Shown: positions 1 to 6,024 of the stretch, piece by piece
Layout of the letters: every line of letters starts with the position of its first letter
Numbering within the stretch: the stretch's first letter is position 1
From: Acidobacteria bacterium AH-259-L09
GTDB lineage: Bacteria; Acidobacteriota; UBA6911; RPQK01
NCBI GenBank assembly: GCA_027717875.1
Contig: JALLOL010000141.1
Coordinates: 1-6,730, forward strand
Reading direction: 5' to 3'
DNA length: 6,730 nt
Translations under genes and position numbers: made by a program
The notes under the pieces: generated by a model
Told to the model about the DNA's origin: nothing
What the model saw: the letters and a program-made list of their open reading frames with translations, nothing else
The model's database searches: none

Positions 1-1
1 G

Positions 2-1306
2 ATGCGCATCCGGCCCGTCTCTTCTCTTCAGGGAGAGATTCACCTCCCGCCTGATAAATCCATCTCGCACCGCTACGCCATTTTGGGAGCCATGGCCACC
101 GGGACAACGCGCATTTCCAATTTTTCAAACAGTCAGGATTGTCAGTCCACCCTTGACTGTTTGCGAAAGCTCGGCATTCGAATTCGGCAATCAGCAAACG
201 AAGTTGAAATCGAGAGTCGAGGGTGGAGAGAGTTTCAGCGGCCCCTGGAGAGTCTCGATGCTGGAAACAGTGGAACAACGATGCGCCTTGTTTCCGCCTT
301 GCTTGCTGCATCTCCCTTTGTTTCAACCATCCAGGGGGACGAGTCCCTGAACCGGCGGCCCATGAGACGCATCATTAAACCCTTGACCCAAATGGGAGCG
401 AGAATCGAAGCAAACAACCAAGAATATCCGCCTTTGCGCATCACAGGCTCGCAGCTGCAGGGAATTCACTATGGGCTGCCAGTTCCCAGCGCTCAGGTGA
501 AATCATGTGTTCTACTCGCCGGACTGATGGCGCAGGGAGAAACCACCTTGGTGGAAGAGATCCCGTCGCGTGATCACACGGAGCGGGCCCTTCCCTTCTT
601 CAAGGGGGTCTTAGAGCGAGAGGACCACCAATTGATGGTCAGTGGGCCAGCATCCTTGAAGGCTGCCAAGATGCAAATTCCCGGTGATTTCTCGGCAGCG
701 GTGTATTTCATCATGGCAGCGCTCCTCATCCCCGACGCTGAGATCTGCTTGAGAAGGGTGGGGGTGAATCCCTCCCGCACCGGTTTGCTGACTCTACTCG
801 AAGAGGCAGGAGCTGCGGTTGAAAAAACCCATTTTGCCGAGTTTAATGATGAGCCGTTCTGTAACCTAAGGGTTCGCTTTCGCCCTGAACCACTCCAGAG
901 GTTTCCCACTGAAATCAGTGGCCATTGGATCCCCAATCTGATTGACGAAATTCCTGTTTTGGCTGTTCTTGGAACGCGTCTCGAGCAAGGACTAACAATC
1001 AGGGAGGCGGGAGAACTGCGCAAAAAAGAATCCGACCGCATTCACTCAGTGGTTGTGAACCTGAAGAACCTCGGTATCCGGGTCGAGGAATTTCCCGACG
1101 GTTTCCATATTCCCCCCGGACAAGCGATTCAGGGCGGGAAGGTCCAGACGTTTGCAGATCATCGCATTGCCATGGCCTTTGCAATCGCAGGGTTGATCGC
1201 AAAACAACCAGTTGAATTAGACAATCCGTCTTGTGTATCCGTATCCTTCCCTGATTTTTTCCAAAGACTGCAATCCATGGGTTTGTACACTACTCAAAGT
1301 GGGTAA
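2..1306 (+). CDS. aroA: 3-phosphoshikimate 1-carboxyvinyltransferase (EPSP synthase)
   Basis: Cytoplasmic enzyme that transfers the enolpyruvyl group of phosphoenolpyruvate to shikimate-3-phosphate, the sixth step of the shikimate pathway towards chorismate. The 434-residue product has the full family length and its motifs in order: DKSISHR (Lys19, Arg24), GNSGTTMR (88-95), RPMRR (119-123), SAQVKS (163-168), RDHTER (190-195), PGDFSAA (227-233), DEIP with the expected catalytic acid (Asp315), KESDR (342-346) and DHRIAMAFAIAGL (386-398). The SAQVKS segment matches the Bacillus/CP4-like branch rather than the E. coli type; I draw no conclusion about inhibitor sensitivity. The ATG at base 2 is the natural family start, a few residues before the first conserved strand, so the protein appears complete although its ribosome binding site is outside the window. 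Its 3' end overlaps aroK by 8 nt. Identification is secure. Confidence 0.97.
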   Translation: MRIRPVSSLQGEIHLPPDKSISHRYAILGAMATGTTRISNFSNSQDCQSTLDCLRKLGIRIRQSANEVEIESRGWREFQRPLESLDAGNSGTTMRLVSALLAASPFVSTIQGDESLNRRPMRRIIKPLTQMGARIEANNQEYPPLRITGSQLQGIHYGLPVPSAQVKSCVLLAGLMAQGETTLVEEIPSRDHTERALPFFKGVLEREDHQLMVSGPASLKAAKMQIPGDFSAAVYFIMAALLIPDAEICLRRVGVNPSRTGLLTLLEEAGAAVEKTHFAEFNDEPFCNLRVRFRPEPLQRFPTEISGHWIPNLIDEIPVLAVLGTRLEQGLTIREAGELRKKESDRIHSVVVNLKNLGIRVEEFPDGFHIPPGQAIQGGKVQTFADHRIAMAFAIAGLIAKQPVELDNPSCVSVSFPDFFQRLQSMGLYTTQSG

Positions 1307-1802
1307 GCACGTTTATTTAGTGGGATTCATGGGAAGTGGCAAGTCAACCATTGGCCCGCTCCTTGCCCGGGAAATGGATCGTCCTTTTTACGACCTGGAT
1401 GAGTTGATCGAGCAAGAGCGGAAGATGCGCATTTCAGAGATCTTTGAGTCGGAAGGAGAGCCCTTTTTCCGTGAGTTGGAGTCGCACATTTTGGTTCAGA
1501 GCCAGCACCTAACTACCTGTGTAATGGCCCTCGGAGGAGGCGCTTTCGTCAGTGAATTTAACCGGGAATTTATGTTAAAACACGGAATCTCGGTGTGGCT
1601 CAAAATCCCTCTTCAGTTGGCAAAAGAACGATGTCAAAACTTGCCCCACAGGCCTTTGGCAAAAGACCCCGAGCAATTCGAATCTCTTTTTCACCTGAGA
1701 GAAATGTACTATCGCCTGGCTGACATCCACATCGAGGTCCAATGGAAGTCTCCTGAGGCAATCTGTGCTGAGATAGAAGACAAACTGACGGCGCTTTTGT
1801 AA
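1299..1802 (+). CDS. aroK: Shikimate kinase, GTG start
   Basis: Phosphorylates shikimate with ATP, making the substrate of the neighbouring AroA. The 167-residue product has the usual length. It shows the Walker A loop GFMGSGKST (9-17), the shikimate-binding aspartates in YDLD (Asp32, Asp34), FRELE (Arg58, Glu61), the GGG motif (79-81), the lid-region RPL (Arg118) and a late conserved Arg (about 134) in REMYY. The open frame extends upstream to an ATG at 1233, but that adds 22 residues translated inside aroA that no shikimate kinase needs. The GTG at 1299 places the Walker loop at the normal distance from the N-terminus, whereas the ATG at 1329 would cut into it. No good Shine-Dalgarno site precedes the GTG, and the 8-nt overlap with aroA suggests translational coupling. 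The aroK versus aroL label is a convention; function is secure, the start less so. Confidence 0.95.
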   Translation: MGKHVYLVGFMGSGKSTIGPLLAREMDRPFYDLDELIEQERKMRISEIFESEGEPFFRELESHILVQSQHLTTCVMALGGGAFVSEFNREFMLKHGISVWLKIPLQLAKERCQNLPHRPLAKDPEQFESLFHLREMYYRLADIHIEVQWKSPEAICAEIEDKLTALL

Positions 1803-1854
1803 TAGATGTAACAGAGCGAACTTTCATAACTTTTGTGCTGTCGGCTGCTTTTGT

Positions 1855-1869
1855 TAAGATACGGTGCTC
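1855..1869 (+). promoter_or_regulatory. Possible -10 element and very short leader of the lytic transglycosylase gene
   Basis: The 67-bp gap after aroK contains TAAGAT at 1855-1860, which resembles a -10 hexamer, only 9 nt before the ATG at 1870. No Shine-Dalgarno sequence is visible before that ATG. A transcript started here would be nearly leaderless. The -35 region (about 1832-1837, TTTGTG) is a poor match, so this is tentative. Confidence 0.25.
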
Positions 1870-3369
1870 ATGTTAAGGCGTTTTTGGCTTTTTCTACTTC
1901 TCCCAGCGAGCCTTCTCGCTGCTGGTTCCTTCTCCTTAAGTCAGACCTCCAACTTGTTTCCCTCCAAAGGTTTTGAAGACAAGATCGAATTTTGGAAGTC
2001 GATTTTCACCCGCTATGGCGAGAGAGAAGTGGTCTTTCATGACCAAGATGATCTTCGCTTGATTTACGAAGTGGTCCGGTTCGATAAGGCGATTCGTGGG
2101 GATCAGGCTGAAAGTAGACGTCAAAAACAGCGGTTGAAAAAAAAGATACGGGAGCTGCAACAAGTCTTTAATGAGATCAGAAGATATGGAGTAAATTCCG
2201 CAAAGCTCAACAAAGAACACCGGAAGATCATCCAACTTCTCGAGTCCCACGGCTACGTTCCTTCTTCTTCCTTACTCGGGAAACTGCGGGGGAACATCCA
2301 CCCTCAACGTGGGATCAAGGAAAAGTTTCGGGACAGTCTGATTCGCTCCGGACAATATTTAAACAAGATCGTAAAAATCTTTCAGACGCACGATCTGCCT
2401 GAAGAACTCGCTCTTTTACCTCACGTCGAGTCTTCTTTTGATTACAGGGCTTATTCCAAACGAGGGGCGGCGGGCATCTGGCAGTTCATGTACAGTACGG
2501 GTCGCCAGTTCCTGAGGATTAATCATTATGTCGACGAACGCCTCGACCCTTTGAAATCAACCGAAGCTGCAGCGCGGCTGCTTGGGGAGAATTATGACGT
2601 GTTGGGGAACTGGCCTCTGGCTGTGACGGCCTTTAATCATGGTCGCAACGGAATGCTGCGCGCCAAGAATCGGTTTGGCAACGACCTGCTCAAAATTATC
2701 GAACACTACCGATCCCGAGCATTCGGATTTGCCGGCAAGAATTTTTATGCGGAATTCTTGGCGGCGATTGAAGTGGCCCGAAACTATACAGAATACTTTG
2801 GACCTCTGGAAATTGCTCCTCCTTTGCAGTTTGACACCGTCTCTTTGAAAAAGGCATATCACGTGAGCCATTTCACCCAAATTCCGGAACTGACGGAGAG
2901 TGTTCTCCAAGCGTATAATCCGCAGATCAAAAACTACATCTGGAAAAGGTCTAAGATTGTTCCCGTCGGAGTCAAGCTCCGTGTTCCTGAGGGCAGCGGC
3001 CAAATGGTCACTGCGGCTCTCAAGAAAGCTCCTCCGGCCAGCGGCCCAGTCACGGTAGCCGCAGATGGGTCGAGTCGTTACCGAGTCCAATATGGTGATA
3101 CCTTGAGCTCCATTGCCGGCAGATTCGGTACCTCTGTTGGTAATCTGCAGCGTGTCAACAACATCAGCAATTCGAACCGGATCTACCCGCGACAGCTTCT
3201 TCTCGTCTCCGGAGCTTCCCAGCGACCGGCCCAATACCGTGTGCGGTCGGGCGATACCTTGATTAGGATCGCCCGGCAATTCGATACTTCCGTCAGACTT
3301 CTTCAGCGTGCAAACCAGATTGACAACCCCCACCGTATCCACTTGGGTCAGGTGCTTCTTATTCCGTGA
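1870..3369 (+). CDS. MltD-like membrane-bound/periplasmic lytic transglycosylase with two LysM domains
   Basis: Predicted to cleave the MurNAc-GlcNAc bond of peptidoglycan with formation of 1,6-anhydro-MurNAc. Numbered from the ATG at 1870 (499 residues), it has a signal-like N-terminus (basic MLRR, then a hydrophobic stretch ending in LLAAGS), a charged helical, probably coiled-coil segment (about 75-110), and an SLT/GH23 domain (about 155-275). The catalytic Glu is Glu187 in PHVESSF, followed by GAAGIWQFM (199-207) and AFNHGRNG (254-261). Two LysM repeats close the protein: about 404-446 (YRVQYGDTLSSIAGRFGTS) and 456-499 (YRVRSGDTLIRIARQFDTS), which bind glycan chains. E. coli MltD is a lipoprotein, but no lipobox cysteine is present here, so it is more likely released or anchored by an uncleaved helix. 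An in-frame GTG at 1864 would add two residues. The stop overlaps the next gene by 4 nt. Family assignment is firm; exact orthology to mltD is inferred. Confidence 0.92.
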   Translation: MLRRFWLFLLLPASLLAAGSFSLSQTSNLFPSKGFEDKIEFWKSIFTRYGEREVVFHDQDDLRLIYEVVRFDKAIRGDQAESRRQKQRLKKKIRELQQVFNEIRRYGVNSAKLNKEHRKIIQLLESHGYVPSSSLLGKLRGNIHPQRGIKEKFRDSLIRSGQYLNKIVKIFQTHDLPEELALLPHVESSFDYRAYSKRGAAGIWQFMYSTGRQFLRINHYVDERLDPLKSTEAAARLLGENYDVLGNWPLAVTAFNHGRNGMLRAKNRFGNDLLKIIEHYRSRAFGFAGKNFYAEFLAAIEVARNYTEYFGPLEIAPPLQFDTVSLKKAYHVSHFTQIPELTESVLQAYNPQIKNYIWKRSKIVPVGVKLRVPEGSGQMVTAALKKAPPASGPVTVAADGSSRYRVQYGDTLSSIAGRFGTSVGNLQRVNNISNSNRIYPRQLLLVSGASQRPAQYRVRSGDTLIRIARQFDTSVRLLQRANQIDNPHRIHLGQVLLIP

Positions 3370-5111
3370 CAAAGCTACTCTCTGTAAATGTATCCCTTCC
3401 AAAAGAGATCACGTTTAAGAGAAAGATTGTTCGAACTGGAATCTTTAAAGAACCTGTCAAGGAACGGGTAAAGGTCAAAACTCTCAATATCGAGGGGGAC
3501 GGTCAGGCTGACTTGCTGGGTCACGGTGGACCCTTCAGAGCAGTATACATTTATTCCTTCGATAATTATGCCTATTGGGAGCGTGAACTCGGGAGGACAG
3601 ATTTCACGTTTGGCCAATTCGGCGAAAACTTCACTGTTGAGGGTATGCTCGACGAAGATGTTCATGTTGGCGATATTTTCCGAATAGGTACGACGCTTTT
3701 CCAAGTCACTCAACCCCGAGTCCCGTGTTACAAGCTGGCCATCAAAATGGGTGCTGAGGGATTCTATAGTCCGATTCTCGCGAGCGGGCGTCTGGGTTTT
3801 TACTTTCGAGTGCTCGAGGAAGGGGATGTCGGCGCGGGCGATATTATCGAAAGAATTCAAGTGGACCCAATCGGCATGACGGTTCTTGAGGTCAACAAAC
3901 TCATGTATTACGAAAAGGATAACCTGGATGGTGCGAGAAAGTCTCTCCGGGTTGAGGCACTTTCCCCCGGTTGGCAAACCACATTTGAAGGACGTTTGGC
4001 CAAGGCTGAGCTCTCAACGAGTATCGAAGAGAAACTCAGAACATTCATTGTTGATCGAAAGGTACCGGAGAGTGAAACCATCACCTCATTTTACTTGGCG
4101 CCAGAGGACGCTAAGCCTTTGGCACGTTTTCTGCCAGGCCAATTTTTGCCCTTGAAATTGGACATACCCGGCCAGTACAAACCTGTTCTGCGGACTTACT
4201 CATTATCGGACAGCCCCGACAGAGATTACTATCGACTGACCATCAAGAGAGAACCGGCACCGCCTGACCGGCCGGACCTGTACCCGGGGGTTTCTTCTAA
4301 TTACTTCCATGATCAGGTCGAGCCAGGCTCAAAGTTATTAGCAAAGTCCCCCAGAGGAAAGTTCTTCGTCGACCCTCATGGTGAAAACCCCGTGGTGCTC
4401 CTCAGTGCAGGTGTTGGACTGACACCTTTGATTAGCATGTTGAACTCAATAGTTGATGTGGGTTCAGACCGACCAACCTGGTTTATCCATGGCAGCCGAA
4501 ACAGCCGCGAGCACGCCATGGGAGCGTATGTGCGGCGTATTGCCGAAAAAAACAGCAACGTGCAAGTGCATATTAGATACAGCAGACCTTTATCAGATGA
4601 CAGAGTGGGGCGCGACTATGATGACGAGGGGCATGTGGACATCGAACTTGTGAAACGTCTTCTGCCCGGCAAAGATTTGGATTTCTATCTTTGTGGTCCC
4701 ACACCCTTCATGAAATCGCTCTTTAACGGCTTACTTGGCTGGGGTGTATCCGAGTTGCAGATTCATTATGAGTTTTTCGGCCCAGCTTCTGCCCTTAAAG
4801 AGAGAACAAAGGTTGCTACGGCAAAGCGCGCCGTGGAAGCCGCTCAATGCTGCGAGGATATCGAGGTGACTTTTTCCCAGTCGGCTGTCACGGCAAATTG
4901 GAATCCGTCTTTTGAGAGCATACTTGACCTAGCCGAGGCGAATGGATTGAGCCCAGATTACAGCTGCAGATCGGGTATATGTCATACCTGTATGTGTAAG
5001 CTCGAGGCAGGTGAGGTGGAGTACGTTTTAGAGCCACTTGAGCTGCCCGATCCGGGATCGGTGCTGATCTGCTGCTCCAAGCCCAAGACCGATGTGGTGG
5101 TGGGTGTATGA
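3366..5111 (+). CDS. MOSC / 3-alpha / FAD-NAD(P) reductase / [2Fe-2S] ferredoxin fusion oxidoreductase
   Basis: A 581-residue four-part fusion. Residues 1-165 form a YiiM-like MOSC domain, with GDGQADLLGHGGP (44-56) and the cysteine expected to bind the molybdenum cofactor, Cys121 in RVPCYK. Residues ~168-215 are the 3-alpha domain that normally follows it (MTVLEVNKLMY). Residues ~222-335 are an FAD-binding barrel with RTYSLSDSP (276-284) and SPRGKFF (328-334). Residues ~340-475 are an NAD(P)-binding lobe with AGVGLTP (348-354) and CGP (443-445). Residues ~498-581 are a plant-type [2Fe-2S] domain with Cys534, Cys539, Cys542 and Cys569 or Cys570. The inferred path is NAD(P)H to FAD to [2Fe-2S] to molybdenum, reducing an N-oxygenated substrate as YiiM/YcbX and mARC do; the substrate is unknown. 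No signal peptide is seen, so it should be cytoplasmic. The GTG start shares GTGA with the upstream stop, implying coupling, and the N-terminus TKLLSVNV fits MOSC proteins. This fusion type is, as I recall, known in databases but poorly characterised. Confidence 0.92.
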   Translation: MTKLLSVNVSLPKEITFKRKIVRTGIFKEPVKERVKVKTLNIEGDGQADLLGHGGPFRAVYIYSFDNYAYWERELGRTDFTFGQFGENFTVEGMLDEDVHVGDIFRIGTTLFQVTQPRVPCYKLAIKMGAEGFYSPILASGRLGFYFRVLEEGDVGAGDIIERIQVDPIGMTVLEVNKLMYYEKDNLDGARKSLRVEALSPGWQTTFEGRLAKAELSTSIEEKLRTFIVDRKVPESETITSFYLAPEDAKPLARFLPGQFLPLKLDIPGQYKPVLRTYSLSDSPDRDYYRLTIKREPAPPDRPDLYPGVSSNYFHDQVEPGSKLLAKSPRGKFFVDPHGENPVVLLSAGVGLTPLISMLNSIVDVGSDRPTWFIHGSRNSREHAMGAYVRRIAEKNSNVQVHIRYSRPLSDDRVGRDYDDEGHVDIELVKRLLPGKDLDFYLCGPTPFMKSLFNGLLGWGVSELQIHYEFFGPASALKERTKVATAKRAVEAAQCCEDIEVTFSQSAVTANWNPSFESILDLAEANGLSPDYSCRSGICHTCMCKLEAGEVEYVLEPLELPDPGSVLICCSKPKTDVVVGV

Positions 5112-5225
5112 CCGCGTCATCGATTTGTCAGCGATAGTCTCAAACAGAATCAGCTTGGAGTCTGGGCTATCGAAAACAACGAAGTGACCCGGGAATGAAT
5201 CTTGAAATGGCGAGCCGTGAACCAT
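5028..5225 (-). other. Unassigned minus-strand reading frame, possibly a gene remnant
   Basis: From an ATG at 5225 a 65-codon frame runs leftwards and ends inside the antisense of the MOSC fusion gene. The first ~38 residues lie in non-coding DNA and read like ordinary protein (for example GSPFQDSFPGHFVVFDSPDS), with mixed codons rather than low complexity. The remainder is merely antisense to the ferredoxin domain. I do not recognise a family. It may be the start of a decayed gene divergent from the ATPase fragment at 5275, or chance. No strong ribosome binding site is present. Confidence 0.2.
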
Positions 5226-5281
5226 ATGCGCAGAGCGTTGCAAATAGTAGCACTATATGAAATAGTATTGGCATATGGTTC
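5219..5281. repeat. 11-bp perfect inverted repeat with divergent start codons in its arms
   Basis: GAACCATATGC at 5219-5229 is the exact reverse complement of GCATATGGTTC at 5271-5281, leaving a 41-nt centre. Each arm contains an outward-facing ATG followed by GTT: the start of the ATPase fragment on the plus strand (5275) and of the unassigned minus-strand frame (5225). The AT-rich centre has an 8-bp direct repeat, AAATAGTA, at 5242-5249 and 5260-5267. It could be a divergent control site, a stem-loop or a small remnant of an element. There is no T-tract to make it a terminator, and the sequence does not fit integron attC consensus ends. Confidence 0.5.
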
Positions 5282-5397
5282 GGAGGCGATTCTGGTTAAA
5301 GATGATTGAAACAGCCTGGAGGCAGAGGTCTGTAGTATGGCTCTGCGGAGTCCGCCAGATTGGCAAGACTTTCCTATGCCGCTCGGTTTCGAGATAA
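5275..5397 (+). pseudogene. N-terminal fragment of an AAA-family ATPase (DUF4143-associated type)
   Basis: A 40-codon frame begins at the ATG at 5275 and ends at TAA 5395-5397. It reads MVRRRFWLKMIETAW, then RSVVWLCGVRQIGKTFLCRS. GVRQIGKT (25-32) is a canonical Walker A loop. The pattern of an aromatic-rich start, a short helix, VVWL and then the P-loop matches the beginning of the widespread ATP-binding proteins that carry AAA_14 and DUF4143 domains and normally run to about 400 residues. After the P-loop the match stops: none of the three plus-strand frames continues with a recognisable core, so about 90 percent of the gene is missing. No strong ribosome binding site precedes it. The family call rests on a short segment and is from memory, without a search. 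Confidence 0.6.
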
Positions 5398-5481
5398 AAA
5401 AAGTTGTAGTGTCTGTATTATTGTTTCGTGCTTAAGAGTTCTGCTGTATCTCCCGTTTATGATCACACCTCCCGAGTCGGA

Positions 5482-5625
5482 TTAGATAAGCAGCATCATG
5501 GACGAGTTTACCGGGGTGAGATCTTTACTCAGTTTCCAGTTTTCTCCGTTATCATCTGAAACCCACTCCTGTACCCTGTCCCCCCATCCGTAACGCTCCA
5601 TTTCGGGCAATGGTGATGGAACGAA
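5482..5625 (-). pseudogene. Internal fragment of an Asp-box (BNR / sialidase-like) protein
   Basis: On the minus strand, a frame ending at TAA 5482-5484 contains RYGWGDRVQEWVSDDNGENW followed by KLSKDLTP. SDDNGENW fits the Asp-box signature S-x-D-x-G-x-x-W, found in beta-propeller sialidases and related secreted carbohydrate-active proteins. The recognisable part spans roughly 5505-5625. At its upstream side (about 5620-5626) it runs into the antisense of the sulfatase fragment, and past LTPV the sequence loses similarity and stops. Only one blade-sized piece of a protein normally several hundred residues long remains. The frame can be extended to an ATG at 5673, but those first 15-16 codons are antisense to the sulfatase remnant and are probably meaningless. 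Confidence 0.55.
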
Positions 5626-5962
5626 TCTGCACGGCCGGTCTCTTGTTCCACTCTTAGAAAGACAGGCCAGCAAGTGGCGGAATTCATTCCTGATCGAGTA
5701 CTTCAGTGATCGTGTCTTCCCACGGATCGAGAATATGGGCTATCAGGCGGTTCGCACAAAGCGATTCAAATACATCCACTACACGGAATTGGACAGGATG
5801 GATGAACTCTACGACCTCGAAGCTGACCCGTATGAAATGGCAAATCTCACCAAAGAAGCTGGCGCGGCAGCCATCCTCAAAGAAATGAAGGCGGAGTTAG
5901 AAAAGCTGTTGAAAGAAACAGGGGCCGCCTCGCCTAGCCGGGGATTAGCCCCCCGAGACTGA
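5624..5962 (+). pseudogene. C-terminal remnant of a sulfatase (alkaline-phosphatase superfamily)
   Basis: Translating upstream of the first in-frame ATG (5735) shows that similarity starts at about 5624: NLHGRSLVPLLE, then WRNSFLIEYFSDRVFPRIEN, MGYQAVRTKRFKYIHYTEL and MDELYDLEADPYEMANL, ending in a helical tail and TGA at 5960-5962. This order (GRSLVPLL, the SFLIEY segment, a YxAVRTxRxKYIxY strand, ELYDLxxDPxExxNL) is the standard C-terminal subdomain of type I sulfatases. About 112 codons survive of a protein usually 450-550 residues long. The N-terminal catalytic part, including the formylglycine CxPxR motif and metal ligands, is absent, so the piece cannot be active. The retained frame is uninterrupted, suggesting that the truncation is recent or that the piece has been too short to collect stops. 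Upstream it abuts the oppositely oriented Asp-box fragment. Confidence 0.85.
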
Positions 5963-5984
5963 CGTGACCTGACATCGATGCCCA

Positions 5985-6012
5985 TGATAGTCTTGTCGCA
6001 GACACACTATCA
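5985..6012 (+). promoter_or_regulatory. Hairpin in the yajQ leader touching the ribosome binding site
   Basis: TGATAGT (5985-5991) pairs perfectly with ACTATCA (6006-6012). Inside it TGTC (5994-5997) pairs with GACA (6001-6004) around a 3-nt loop, giving 7 plus 4 base pairs with a small internal loop. The last base of the 3' arm is the first A of the AGGAGG ribosome binding site of yajQ. It could lower or stabilise translation initiation, or be part of a binding site. The function is inferred from geometry only. Confidence 0.35.
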
Positions 6013-6017
6013 GGAGG
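6012..6017 (+). promoter_or_regulatory. Strong Shine-Dalgarno site that fixes the TTG start of yajQ
   Basis: AGGAGG lies 7 nt before the TTG at 6025, the ideal spacing. It is the strongest ribosome binding site in the window and supports the unusual start codon over any internal ATG. Confidence 0.85.
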
Positions 6018-6024
6018 AGATAGA

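Noticed and set aside
574..1041. Minus-strand open frame of 155 codons
   Set aside because: Antisense shadow of aroA, rich in Ser/Arg and without recognisable domains.
1233..1298. Upstream ATG extension of shikimate kinase (22 extra residues)
   Set aside because: It lies wholly inside aroA, places the Walker A loop unusually far from the N-terminus, and the GTG at 1299 gives the standard family start.
2557..3402. Long minus-strand open frame (281 codons)
   Set aside because: It is antisense to the well-supported lytic transglycosylase, shows no family features and is a codon-bias shadow.
5219..5281. Integron attC site or CRISPR repeat
   Set aside because: The arms lack the RYYYAAC/GTTRRRY core ends, and no repeat-spacer periodicity exists in the window.
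5322..5346. Inverted repeat GCAGAG / CTCTGC
   Set aside because: Only 6 bp with a 13-nt loop, inside the ATPase fragment; expected by chance.
5934..5958. Possible terminator formed by CGGGG and CCCCG after the sulfatase remnant
   Set aside because: The stem is only about five base pairs, lies inside the reading frame and is not followed by a T-run.
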